Shown here piece by piece: positions 44,332-53,992 of a DNA stretch of 64,000 nt. The first letter of the stretch is position 1. Each line of letters starts with the position of its first letter. The position numbers and the translations under genes were made by a program. The stretch lies in the NCBI RefSeq assembly GCF_000967725.1, contig NZ_JXYE01000007.1, positions 116,598 through 180,597 of the forward strand. The letters run 5' to 3'. Source of the DNA: Loktanella sp. S4079. GTDB lineage: Bacteria; Pseudomonadota; Alphaproteobacteria; Rhodobacterales; Rhodobacteraceae. The notes beneath the pieces were generated by a model. It saw nothing but the letters and a program-made list of their open reading frames with translations. It did not search any database and was not told the origin of the DNA.

Positions 44332-45856
44332 AGACTGGCTCACCCGCATCGAGACGGGCCAGAAAATCGGCAGCTTCTGACAATATCATTGCTTGCTTGT
44401 CGGCGCTAAACCGTTCCCAAACCCGATAGATGTTGCCCATTCTGGGGTTTCCCGCAAACCGTACCGAATGGCGGTTTAAAAAGTCCCAATAGAGCAGATT
44501 AAATGGGCAAGCATCTGCCCCCGTCTTATCCTGCACGCGATATTCGCAAGATTTGCAGTAGTTCGACATTTTGTGGATGTAGTTCCCAGACGAGACATAG
44601 GGCTTGGACGCAATGATGCCCCCATCGGCGAATTGGCTCATCCCGATGACATTCGGTGCCTCAACCCATTCAAATGCATCAGCATAAACCGCAAGAAACC
44701 ATTCATGGATTTGCGTGGGGGCGACGCCCGCCAATAGCGCAAAGTTCCCCAAGACCATCAACCGCTGAATATGATGCGCATAGGCCTCTTGGCTGGTCTG
44801 TGCGACCGATTGCTGCAAGCAGTTCATCTTGGTCGCACCGCCCCAGTAAAGGGATGGCAGGTCGCGTGTGTGCCCTAGATCGTTGCGCGCAGTGTATTTG
44901 GGGCCCTCGTAGAAATAGATCCCGCGCATATATTCACGCCAACCAATGATCTGCCGGATAAATCCTTCGGCGGCGTTCAACGGGGCATCACCCTTGCGAT
45001 ATGCATCCTCGACTTGTTGGCAAACGGCCAAAGGGTCAAGAAGCCCAACATTGATATAAAGCCCAATGACCGCATGATATAAAAACGACTCATCCTCGAG
45101 CATCGCATCTTGGAAATCCCCAAAATAACAAAGCCCCTGAGACAACCACTGTTGAAAATGCGCTTCGGCCTGAGACCGATCAGTTGCGAACCAGAATGGA
45201 TGCAAGTCTCCGAAATTTTGCCCAAACCGCTCTTGTACAATTGTCAGAACCTCGGACACCACCGCATCAGGCTCAAACCGCTGTGGTCCACCGTAGTAAA
45301 GCGCGCCGGGTGCTGGTTTACGGTTGTCGTGATCGTAGTTCCATTTACCCCCGACAGGTTTGCCGTCATCCATCAGCAGGCCTGTTTTTCGGCGCATTTC
45401 ACGATAGAAATACTCCATACGCAGCGCTTTGCGCCCCTTGGCCCATTGCGAAAACTCTGAATGCCGGGCGATATATCTGTCATCCGCCAGACAATGCGTG
45501 CGCAACGGCAGCGCATCCAGTGCTTCGATCAGACGCCATTCGCCCGGCTCAGTGTAAACAACACCAGCAGCGGAAAACGCGTCAGCCTGTCGGATCAATT
45601 CGCCCGTGATTGAGCCAGTATTCAGCGGATCATCAAGCGTGGTGTAGGCAACCCGCCACCCCATTTGACGCAATTCAGCAGCAAATTTTCGCATCGCAGC
45701 CAAGATAAAGGCGATCTTTTTCGGGTGATGCGGGACATAGCTGGTCTCGTCCATGACCTCGGCCATGACAACGACGTCGGATTTCATATCTGCCTTTTGC
45801 AATGCAGACAGCTGAGGCGAGAGTTGATCACCAAGAACAAGAACCAATCTCACCAC
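44330..45856 (-). CDS. FeS-containing photolyase/cryptochrome (PhrB/CryB family)
   Basis: A 508-residue protein of the prokaryotic iron-sulphur photolyase (FeS-BCP) clade. Four cluster cysteines are seen at 346, 434, 437 and 450; the spacing (88, 3, 13) equals that of Agrobacterium PhrB. The N-terminal alpha/beta domain (about 1-130) would bind a lumazine-type antenna and the helical domain FAD. Members repair (6-4) photoproducts with light, while Rhodobacter CryB also affects photosynthesis gene control. It overlaps the upstream SDR gene by 7 nt. Confidence 0.92.
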   Translation of the reverse strand: MVRLVLVLGDQLSPQLSALQKADMKSDVVVMAEVMDETSYVPHHPKKIAFILAAMRKFAAELRQMGWRVAYTTLDDPLNTGSITGELIRQADAFSAAGVVYTEPGEWRLIEALDALPLRTHCLADDRYIARHSEFSQWAKGRKALRMEYFYREMRRKTGLLMDDGKPVGGKWNYDHDNRKPAPGALYYGGPQRFEPDAVVSEVLTIVQERFGQNFGDLHPFWFATDRSQAEAHFQQWLSQGLCYFGDFQDAMLEDESFLYHAVIGLYINVGLLDPLAVCQQVEDAYRKGDAPLNAAEGFIRQIIGWREYMRGIYFYEGPKYTARNDLGHTRDLPSLYWGGATKMNCLQQSVAQTSQEAYAHHIQRLMVLGNFALLAGVAPTQIHEWFLAVYADAFEWVEAPNVIGMSQFADGGIIASKPYVSSGNYIHKMSNYCKSCEYRVQDKTGADACPFNLLYWDFLNRHSVRFAGNPRMGNIYRVWERFSADKQAMILSEAADFLARLDAGEPV

Positions 45857-46515
45857 GGCACCTCTTGGCCATGCGCATCGAAAAACTGCCCCGACTGGTC
45901 AGGCGACAAATCGTTCATCACCTTAAGTACATTCATTGCGGCGTCTTGCGCAGACACAGTTGGGTGCCGACTGACGTAGGCTTGCGTGAAACTTGTTCGC
46001 ACGGTGCCGGGATGCAATGCGACGCAGGCGACCCGCGGATGGGTGCGCTGCAACTCAATCGCCGCGCCACGGATAAGTTGGTTCAATGCCGCCTTTGACG
46101 CCCGGTAGGAATGCCAGCCGCCGATCTGATTATCACCAATCGACCCGACACGCGCAGACAATACACCGACGACTGCCTTGCGCTGACGGTCCAACAAATG
46201 CGGAAGCGCCTGCAATACAATGGCTGGGCCGATCGCATTTACTGCAAAGACTCGCGCCATTTCATCAGGGGAAATCGCGGCAAGGCTTTTCTCGGGGTGC
46301 CCGTTTTCAGCCGCGAGTATTCCGGTCGCAACAAAAACCAAATCAAACGGCCCGCGCAACTGTTTCAGATGCTTTGCGGCTTGCTCTGGTTGGCGCAGGT
46401 CAAATCCGTTGGTAGACCGCGATAGGCCAGTCACGTGCCAACCTTGTTCCTGTAATTGCGATTGCACAGCGTTACCGATGCCGCCACTCGCCCCGATGAT
46501 CAGTGCTTTCTTCAT
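45850..46515 (-). CDS. SDR-family oxidoreductase (CsgA-like)
   Basis: 221 residues. 'LIIGASGGIGNAV' is the N-terminal glycine motif; 'VFVATGIL' replaces NNAG; 'GVLSARVGSI' supplies Ser and 'WHSYRASKAALN' is Y-x3-K. It is an atypical short SDR of the kind often paired with FeS photolyases in Rhodobacterales (pairing seen here directly by the 7-nt overlap). Substrate unknown. Confidence 0.82.
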   Translation of the reverse strand: MKKALIIGASGGIGNAVQSQLQEQGWHVTGLSRSTNGFDLRQPEQAAKHLKQLRGPFDLVFVATGILAAENGHPEKSLAAISPDEMARVFAVNAIGPAIVLQALPHLLDRQRKAVVGVLSARVGSIGDNQIGGWHSYRASKAALNQLIRGAAIELQRTHPRVACVALHPGTVRTSFTQAYVSRHPTVSAQDAAMNVLKVMNDLSPDQSGQFFDAHGQEVPW

Positions 46516-46549
46516 GATCGTGAACTAGCGCCCATGCAGCATCCGACCA

Positions 46550-46578
46550 CCCCGCATAGATGCGTTTTGCATCTGGGG
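46550..46578. other. Bulged hairpin with T-rich tail upstream of the leu leader
   Basis: CCCC (46550-46553) plus AGATGC (46558-46563) pair with GCATCT (46569-46574) plus GGGG (46575-46578), with a 4-nt bulge, followed by TGATTTTATT. It may insulate the leu promoter from upstream reads. No plus-strand gene precedes it. Confidence 0.35.
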
Positions 46579-46612
46579 TGATTTTATTGCTTTTCAAAGT
46601 CGAAATCACAGC

Positions 46613-46618
46613 TATATT
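46613..46618 (+). promoter_or_regulatory. -10 element for a leaderless leu leader transcript
   Basis: TATATT ends 6 nt before the ATG of the leader peptide, which would put transcription start at that A. No clear -35 is seen at standard spacing (TTGCTT at 46587-46592 is 20 nt away). No Shine-Dalgarno lies before the ATG, in keeping with leaderless translation. Confidence 0.4.
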
Positions 46619-46624
46619 CGCCCT

Positions 46625-46711
46625 ATGATCAACGCCCGCCACATATCTCAACCGCAGCGCCTTCCGGCGCCGTTTGCGCGTGGCCTTGACCTACTCCTAA
46701 CTCGCCTCTGA
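46625..46711 (+). CDS. leuL: leuA leader peptide, leucine-rich
   Basis: A 28-residue ORF ending 'GLDLLLTRL' before TGA: four of the last eight residues are Leu, read by CTA, CTC, CTA and CTC, with one more CTT just before the Asp. This is the hallmark of ribosome-stalling leucine attenuators. The ORF holds a GCGCC-TTCC-GGCGC hairpin (46657-46670) and overlaps two alternative RNA pairings downstream. It lies 247 nt upstream of leuA with only one small ORF between. Rhizobial trpL is a known leaderless leader peptide and gives a precedent for the lack of a ribosome site. Confidence 0.75.
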   Translation: MINARHISQPQRLPAPFARGLDLLLTRL

Positions 46712-46784
46712 GCGCGGCCTCCTTCGGCGCGCGTGCTCAGAGGAGTTGAGAAACCGCGCTGAATTCACCGCATCAGAGTTAGGA
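46695..46784 (+). promoter_or_regulatory. Mutually exclusive RNA pairings downstream of the Leu codons
   Basis: Pairing A: 46699-46713 with 46735-46747 (CTCTGAGC/GCTCAGAG plus AACTC/GAGTT, 13 bp with a 2-nt bulge). Pairing B: TCCTAACTC (46695-46703) with GAGTTAGGA (46776-46784), a perfect 9 bp. Both use AACTC, so they exclude each other, and a ribosome stalled on the Leu codons blocks both. Pairing B hides the Shine-Dalgarno AGGA of the next ORF. I find no U-run typical of an intrinsic terminator up to leuA. Confidence 0.6.
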
Positions 46785-46790
46785 CACAAC

Positions 46791-46946
46791 ATGCAATCCA
46801 ATAAAATTGGGCAAAAGTCGGATAATTTCCGCGCTTCTTCGCCTTTCATCGCACCTCAAGGTGTCGTACATCGCCTGCACGCGGATCAAAACACGCCGCA
46901 AGGTCAAACCGTTTCTGGCAGCGCTGCCCCCATGGATAAAATTTGA
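46791..46946 (+). CDS. Possible 51-residue ORF between leu leader and leuA
   Basis: ATG 46791 has an ideal Shine-Dalgarno (TTAGGA, 6 nt away) and runs 51 codons to a TGA 12 nt before leuA. The product is polar with no recognised motif or membrane segment ('MQSNKIGQKSDNF' start). Its ribosome site is the right arm of pairing B in the leader, so its translation could be leucine-gated and coupled to leuA. It may be a real regulator-independent coupling ORF or chance. Confidence 0.35.
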   Translation: MQSNKIGQKSDNFRASSPFIAPQGVVHRLHADQNTPQGQTVSGSAAPMDKI

Positions 46947-46958
46947 AGGAACAATCAG

Positions 46959-48518
46959 ATGACCAAAGATAAAGTTCTGATTTTCGATACAACCCTGCGC
47001 GACGGCGAACAGTCACCGGGCGCGACAATGACCCATGCGGAAAAGCTGGAAATCGCTGAACTGCTGGACGACATGGGCGTCGATATCATCGAAGCCGGTT
47101 TTCCGATTGCTTCAGAAGGTGACTTTAAGGCCGTCAGCGAAATCGCCCGCCTTGCTAAAACGTCGACCATCTGTGGTCTGGCGCGCGCGAACTACAAAGA
47201 CATTGATCGCTGCTGGGAAGCAGTCAAACACGCGAAATCCCCGCGCATCCACACATTTATCGGCACATCGCCACTGCACCGCGCCATTCCAAACCTGAAT
47301 ATGGACGAAATGGCCGAGCGCATCCACGATACGGTCACACATGCGCGCAATCTGTGTGAAAACGTACAATGGTCCCCGATGGACGCGACCCGTACCGAAT
47401 GGGACTATCTGTGCCGCGTCGTCGAAATCGCGATCAAGGCAGGGGCTACGACGATCAATATCCCAGATACGGTCGGCTACACAGCGCCCGTTGAAAGCGC
47501 CGATCTGATCCGCAACCTGATCGCCACCGTTCCCGGCGCGGATGAGATCATCTTTGCAACCCACTGCCACAACGATCTGGGCATGGCGACCGCAAACTCT
47601 CTGGCCGCTGTCGAGGGCGGCGCGCGTCAGATCGAATGTACCATCAATGGGCTCGGCGAACGCGCTGGTAACACCGCACTGGAAGAGGTCGTCATGGCCC
47701 TCAAGGTCCGTGGTGACATCATGCCATTTGAGACCGGTATCGACACAACCAAAATCATGAACATCTCGCGTCGTGTTGCCGCCGTTTCAGGTTTCGCGGT
47801 GCAGTTCAACAAGGCCATCGTTGGTAAAAACGCATTCGCCCACGAAAGCGGCATCCACCAAGACGGCATGCTCAAGAATGCTGAGACCTTTGAAATCATG
47901 CGTCCCGCTGATGTCGGTCTGTCTGGCACGTCGCTGCCGCTGGGCAAACACTCTGGCCGTGCGGCGCTGCGCGCCAAGCTGAACGAGCTGGGTTTTGATG
48001 ATCTGGCCGACAATCAGTTGAAAGATGTCTTTGTTCGTTTCAAAGATTTGGCAGACCGCAAGAAAGAAGTCTTTGACGACGATCTGTTGGCGCTGATGCA
48101 CCAGAACAGCGGCGACGAAGACCGCCTGAAACTGAAATCTCTGCGTGTTGTTTGCGGCACCGAAGGTCCACAAACCGCCGAGATGGTGATGGAGATCGAC
48201 GGGGCTGACGTTAAAACATCAGCCACGGGCGACGGCCCGGTTGATGCGACCTTTAACGCGGTTAAGTCCCTGTTCAAGCATGGCGCCCGCCTGCAACTAT
48301 ACCAAGTACAAGCCGTGACCGAGGGCACCGACGCCCAGGCAACGGTATCTGTCCGTATGGAAGAGGAAGGCCGCATCGCGACCGGACAGTCCGCAGACAC
48401 CGACACAGTCGTCGCCAGCGCCAAGGCCTACATCAATGCGCTGAACCGCCTGCTCGTGCGCCGCGAACAATCCGAGCCGGGCTACGATGTAAAAGGTGTC
48501 AGCTACAAGGATAGCTAA
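46959..48518 (+). CDS. leuA: 2-isopropylmalate synthase
   Basis: A 519-residue LeuA type 1. 'IFDTTLRDGEQSPGATM' starts the HMGL-like TIM barrel, 'ATHCHNDLGMATANS' gives the metal-site His pair, and the C-terminal third (about 390-500) is the LeuA allosteric domain that senses leucine. It condenses 2-ketoisovalerate with acetyl-CoA, the first step to leucine. GAAGGAA precedes the ATG. Two leucine controls are thus visible: the leader upstream and feedback inhibition in the protein. Confidence 0.97.
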   Translation: MTKDKVLIFDTTLRDGEQSPGATMTHAEKLEIAELLDDMGVDIIEAGFPIASEGDFKAVSEIARLAKTSTICGLARANYKDIDRCWEAVKHAKSPRIHTFIGTSPLHRAIPNLNMDEMAERIHDTVTHARNLCENVQWSPMDATRTEWDYLCRVVEIAIKAGATTINIPDTVGYTAPVESADLIRNLIATVPGADEIIFATHCHNDLGMATANSLAAVEGGARQIECTINGLGERAGNTALEEVVMALKVRGDIMPFETGIDTTKIMNISRRVAAVSGFAVQFNKAIVGKNAFAHESGIHQDGMLKNAETFEIMRPADVGLSGTSLPLGKHSGRAALRAKLNELGFDDLADNQLKDVFVRFKDLADRKKEVFDDDLLALMHQNSGDEDRLKLKSLRVVCGTEGPQTAEMVMEIDGADVKTSATGDGPVDATFNAVKSLFKHGARLQLYQVQAVTEGTDAQATVSVRMEEEGRIATGQSADTDTVVASAKAYINALNRLLVRREQSEPGYDVKGVSYKDS

Positions 48519-48521
48519 CGG

Positions 48522-49253
48522 ATGAAACTAATTTGCGCGGCACTAGGAGTGATAATGATGACGAACCCAAGCGCCGCGCAAGACCGCTGCCCAACTCGCA
48601 CCGATCTGCAGCATGGATTACGCCTGATCGCAGAAGATCCTGAGCACACCCGGATTTTCAACGCGGATAAACTCTTAGGTTTGTCTGAGAGCCCAGTCGA
48701 CGCACGCGGACAAATGACACATTTCTCTGATCTTCCGTCATGGCTCGGGGTTAGTTCACCACATGCAATCCTTCCCGGCGCTATTGATGGGCCAAAGGGT
48801 AAGGCAACCGTCACTTATTATCTTGATCGTTTTTATGCCGATGACGCGGGCAGCTTTGACCCTGATTTTGATATGCCTGCTTTGTTCGATAATTTATTTT
48901 CTCGGCTGAACATAGGAGATAACGAAACATTCGAGGTCAGTGTTGATCAAGGCACTTGGCGAATGATGGGGCTTGCGATTTGGAACAAATCAGACGGAGT
49001 GCTTGATGTCACATTCCGTGGCCCGTCCCCAACGTCACCTCATAAGCTTGGGCAGTGCGAATATGATATCGCGACCTACCGCATTAACCTGCGAATAGGG
49101 ACGCAAACATTTCTTTTTGAAGACGTGTACTACGCACCTAGCCTTGGTCTCATTCTTGGGCGCAGTCGCCTCGCCAACGATGGCACCCCAGTCGAAACCT
49201 ATTGGTTTTCTAACTTTGCGTACCTAGATGCTGCACCTCAACCGAACCGCTAA
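48522..49253 (+). CDS. Hypothetical exported protein
   Basis: 243 residues that I do not recognise. A short signal peptide (about 1-19, 'IMMTNPSAAQD') leads a mature protein with Cys 23 ('RCPTRTD') and Cys near 185 ('GQCEYDI') that may form a disulphide. Aromatic and Asp-rich segments ('YYLDRFYADDAGSFDPDFDMP') suggest a beta-rich secreted domain. It starts 3 nt after leuA and may be carried on the same transcript, though nothing links it to leucine. It is the most AT-rich gene in its neighbourhood and is followed by an AT-rich spacer. Confidence 0.65.
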   Translation: MKLICAALGVIMMTNPSAAQDRCPTRTDLQHGLRLIAEDPEHTRIFNADKLLGLSESPVDARGQMTHFSDLPSWLGVSSPHAILPGAIDGPKGKATVTYYLDRFYADDAGSFDPDFDMPALFDNLFSRLNIGDNETFEVSVDQGTWRMMGLAIWNKSDGVLDVTFRGPSPTSPHKLGQCEYDIATYRINLRIGTQTFLFEDVYYAPSLGLILGRSRLANDGTPVETYWFSNFAYLDAAPQPNR

Positions 49254-50551
<1,298 letters not shown>

Positions 50552-50572
50552 AACAGACCGGGGATTTGACCC

Positions 50573-51496
50573 TTGGCAAGTGACCGCAACAGCGAAGATT
50601 TTGTAACCCCGATCCGCAGATTGTTGGTCGGGGTGATGCTGCTGTTCCTTTTCGGGCTCTTTCTAATTTGGCGGATCGACAGCCCCCGCGTTGAGCGTTT
50701 TCGCGCTGTTGCCATCGACAAAGTCGTGCCGTCATTTGACTGGGCGATGGCGCCGATTAACGGCATTGCGAATTTGGTCACTGATTTCCAAAGCTACCAA
50801 CAGCTATCTGCCCAAAACCGCGACCTGCGTCGCGAGTTGCAGCAGATGAAGGCATGGAAAGAAGCAGCGCTTCAGCTCGAGCAAGAGAACGCGAAACTAC
50901 TGGACCTGAACAACGTTAGCCTTGATCCGCAACTGACCTTTGTAACCGGTGTTGTCATTGCCGATAGCGGATCACCGTTTCGTCAATCGGTGCTGGTCAA
51001 TGTCGGCAAACGCGATGGTATCATCGACGGCTGGCCCACGATGGATGGGATCGGTTTGGTGGGTCGGATCGCGGGCGTTGGTCAAGAAACAAGCCGCGTG
51101 ATGCTATTAACCGACACATCCAGCCGCATTCCCGTGACGATCCAGCCCTCTGGCCAAAAGGCAATCCTTGCTGGCGATAACACGCTAAATCCGCCGCTCG
51201 AATTTTTAGAAGATACCGCACTTGTCCGTCCGGGCGATCGGGTGATCTCATCCGGGGATGGCGGCGTCTTTCCCGCAGATCTGCTGATCGGGCAAGTCGC
51301 GCTGGGGACGGATCAACGCCTGCGGGTCCGTTTGGCTGCCGATTACCAGCGGCTTGAATTCCTACGGGTGCTACGCGCGCATCCCCACGAAACGATCAAT
51401 GATCCCGGTGGGCTTCTTGCACCCGAAGCCGAATTCTACGGACCTGCGGCCCTGCCTGCCGCACCTTTGTCAGCGGCATCACCGAGCGATGGCTAA
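50573..51496 (+). CDS. mreC: Rod-shape-determining protein MreC
   Basis: 307 residues. One N-terminal membrane segment (about 17-34, 'LLVGVMLLFLFGLFLIW') is followed by a coiled coil (about 70-115, 'LSAQNRDLRRELQQM') and the periplasmic beta domains ('DGWPTMDGIGLVGRI', 'SRIPVTIQPSGQKAIL'). The start is a TTG at 50573 with GGGGA upstream. MreC links MreB to PBP2 and activates it. Its end overlaps mreD by 8 nt. Confidence 0.93.
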   Translation: MASDRNSEDFVTPIRRLLVGVMLLFLFGLFLIWRIDSPRVERFRAVAIDKVVPSFDWAMAPINGIANLVTDFQSYQQLSAQNRDLRRELQQMKAWKEAALQLEQENAKLLDLNNVSLDPQLTFVTGVVIADSGSPFRQSVLVNVGKRDGIIDGWPTMDGIGLVGRIAGVGQETSRVMLLTDTSSRIPVTIQPSGQKAILAGDNTLNPPLEFLEDTALVRPGDRVISSGDGGVFPADLLIGQVALGTDQRLRVRLAADYQRLEFLRVLRAHPHETINDPGGLLAPEAEFYGPAALPAAPLSAASPSDG

Positions 51497-52055
51497 CCCG
51501 ACTGGATCACATATCTGGACGAAACGTGCTGTCTTTGTACTGATCGCATTTACCATCATGGTCATCCAACTTGTTCCACAAAGCATGGAACCGCGCGTTG
51601 CGCTGATCGGGCCTTGGCAGCTTCGGCTGGTGCCGCCGGATGTTTGTCTTGCCGTCACGCTGGCCTGGGTCGTGCGCCGACCCAAATTTGCACCCGTTTG
51701 GATTATCGCGCCCCTATTCCTATTGGGCGATCTGGTGTTTCAACGTCCGCCAGGTCTATGGGCTGGGCTAGTCGTTGTTCTGACGGAACAACTTCGCAAA
51801 CGCAGTCGCGAATTTCGGACGCTTCCCTTTCTCGCCGAATGGGGCAGCATTGCGCTAAGTATTGTTGCGATCAGTCTGGCAAATCGGATCATTCTATTTG
51901 TGCTGGCTGTTCCAGTGGCGCCTTTTGGAATGATCCTTCTTCAAATGATTTTGACAATTGCGGCCTACCCTTTAGTTGTACTGGTGATGCATTACCTGTT
52001 TGGTATCACCCGTGTCACACCCGGTGAAACGGGCGGCAGAGGGCAAAGCATATGA
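51489..52055 (+). CDS. mreD: Rod-shape-determining protein MreD
   Basis: A 188-residue hydrophobic protein with about five membrane segments. ATG 51489 lies inside the end of mreC, and the longer frame from 51354 is only antilogous to mreC coding. Sequence conservation in MreD is low, so the call rests on size, topology ('PDVCLAVTLAWVVRRP') and its place between mreC and mrdA. It overlaps mrdA by 4 nt. Confidence 0.88.
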   Translation: MANPTGSHIWTKRAVFVLIAFTIMVIQLVPQSMEPRVALIGPWQLRLVPPDVCLAVTLAWVVRRPKFAPVWIIAPLFLLGDLVFQRPPGLWAGLVVVLTEQLRKRSREFRTLPFLAEWGSIALSIVAISLANRIILFVLAVPVAPFGMILLQMILTIAAYPLVVLVMHYLFGITRVTPGETGGRGQSI

Positions 52056-53992
52056 AGCGACCACCAAAAGACGTCATCGAAAGCGCCCGCACGATCAGTC
52101 GCCGTGCGCTGGTTTTGGGGGCGTCGCAGGTGGCGATTATGGCGGTATTGGGTTGGCGCATGCGCTCGATGCAAGTCGAACACGCCGATGAATTTCGCCT
52201 CCTTGCCGAAGAAAACCGGATTAATATTCGCCTGCTGCCGCCTTCGCGCGGCCTGATTTTTGATCGCAACGGCGAGGCAATCGCAGACAACGAACAGAAC
52301 TACCGGGTCGTAATGGTCCGCGAAGATGCAGGCGACGTGGGTGAAGTCCTCGCGAAGCTAACACAGATCGTCGATATCACGCCTGAGCAATTGTCGCGCG
52401 CAATGGAAGAAATGCAGCGCAGATCGCCCTTCGTACCCGTCACAATCGCAGAGCGTCTAAGCTGGGAAGATGTCGCCAAGATCAACCTGAACACCCCTGC
52501 GCTACCGGGCATTCAGGCCGAGGTTGGCCAAAGCCGCGTCTATCCTTGGGGCGCGGACCTGGCCCATGTTGTCGGCTATGTCGGCCCTGTCAGCGATTAT
52601 GACCTCAGCCGCATCGACGATCAGGACCCGCTTCTGCAGATCCCAAAGTTCCAAATCGGCAAGACAGGCGCGGAAAACAAGCTAGAGCACACCTTGCGAG
52701 GCAGCGCAGGACACCGCCGGATCGAAGTCAACGCAGTTGGCCGCGTGATGCGCGAACTGGACCGCCAAGAAGGCGAAGCAGGCAAAGATGTTCAACTGAC
52801 CATCGATAACAGGCTGCAAACCTATGTGCAGGCGCGGCTTGATGGTGAATCCGCAGGCGTCGTTGTGATTGATCTTGAACACGGCGATTTGCGCGCAATT
52901 GCCTCTGCGCCGTCATTTGACCCCAATCTCTTTGTGCGTGGCATTTCTGTCAAAGACTGGACGGGCCTGAACGAAGACAAATACCGCCCCCTTGCCGCCA
53001 AAGCGGTACAAGGGACCTACCCGCCCGGCTCCACCTTTAAGATGATTACGGCCCTTGCCGCCATGGAAGATGGCGTCGTCGCCGCCGACGAAACGGTCTA
53101 TTGCCCTGGCTATACCGATGTTTATGGTATTCGTTTTCACTGCTGGAAAAGCGGCGGGCACGGCAACATCAATCTGCATGACAGCCTCAAGCAAAGCTGT
53201 GACTGCTATTACTACGAAATCGCACAACGCGTTGGCATTGATAAAATGGCCGCAATGGCCCGCAAGTTGGGTCTTGGCATTCGTCATGACCTGCCGCTTT
53301 CGGCGGTGGCCTCGGGGCTTGCCCCTGATAAAGAATGGAAATCCACCGTACGCGGGGAAGATTGGCGGATCGGCGATACGGTGAACGCCTCGATTGGGCA
53401 GGGATATGTGCTGGCCTCCCCGCTTCAGCTGGCGGTGATGACTGCACGGATCGCAACAGGGCACGAGATCACGCCTCGATTGGTCCGATTGGTTGACGGG
53501 GTCGAACAACCCAGCGGTCGCGGAGAGAGCCTTGGGCTGAATGAAAACACCCTGCGCCGCATTCGCGCGTCTATGGTTGATGTCTGCAACAATCGACGTG
53601 GCACTGCCTATGGGTCACGTATCATCGCCGACGAATACAAAATGGCGGGCAAGAGCGGCACCAGCCAGGTCCGCCGCATTACTGCCGAGGAACGCGCGGC
53701 TGGCGTCACACGCAACGAAGACCTGCCGTGGGAACGGCGCGATCACGCGCTTTTCGTCAGCTATGCCCCGCTCGACAACCCGCGCTATGCAGTCGCGGTA
53801 ATCGTTGAGCATGGCGGCGGCGGATCAAGTGCAGCCGCACCAATCGCCCGCGATGTGATCTTGCAGGCTCAGTATGGCGGAACCCCACCCCTTGAGGCCT
53901 ACCCAGAAAGCGCGCGAAGCAAAATTGCGGAACAACAGCGCCGGATCGAAACGCGTATTCCTGCCGGGGCCAAAGCCCAGAGCCGCGCATGA
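52052..53992 (+). CDS. mrdA: Penicillin-binding protein 2 (peptidoglycan transpeptidase)
   Basis: 646 residues. An N-terminal membrane anchor (about 22-40) is followed by the PBP dimer domain ('LLPPSRGLIFDRNG') and a class B transpeptidase domain with S-x2-K 'PPGSTFKMI', S-C-D 'LKQSCDCYYY' and K-S-G 'AGKSGTSQV'. It cross-links new glycan strands made by RodA during side-wall growth. ATGA overlaps join it to mreD and rodA. Confidence 0.96.
   Translation: MKRPPKDVIESARTISRRALVLGASQVAIMAVLGWRMRSMQVEHADEFRLLAEENRINIRLLPPSRGLIFDRNGEAIADNEQNYRVVMVREDAGDVGEVLAKLTQIVDITPEQLSRAMEEMQRRSPFVPVTIAERLSWEDVAKINLNTPALPGIQAEVGQSRVYPWGADLAHVVGYVGPVSDYDLSRIDDQDPLLQIPKFQIGKTGAENKLEHTLRGSAGHRRIEVNAVGRVMRELDRQEGEAGKDVQLTIDNRLQTYVQARLDGESAGVVVIDLEHGDLRAIASAPSFDPNLFVRGISVKDWTGLNEDKYRPLAAKAVQGTYPPGSTFKMITALAAMEDGVVAADETVYCPGYTDVYGIRFHCWKSGGHGNINLHDSLKQSCDCYYYEIAQRVGIDKMAAMARKLGLGIRHDLPLSAVASGLAPDKEWKSTVRGEDWRIGDTVNASIGQGYVLASPLQLAVMTARIATGHEITPRLVRLVDGVEQPSGRGESLGLNENTLRRIRASMVDVCNNRRGTAYGSRIIADEYKMAGKSGTSQVRRITAEERAAGVTRNEDLPWERRDHALFVSYAPLDNPRYAVAVIVEHGGGGSSAAAPIARDVILQAQYGGTPPLEAYPESARSKIAEQQRRIETRIPAGAKAQSRA

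Noticed and set aside
46550..46578. Treating this hairpin as the leu attenuator terminator
   Set aside because: It lies upstream of the leader peptide and its -10, so it cannot respond to leader translation.
52913..53509. 198-residue minus-strand ORF inside mrdA
   Set aside because: Shadow of the transpeptidase coding frame with all PBP motifs intact on the plus strand.
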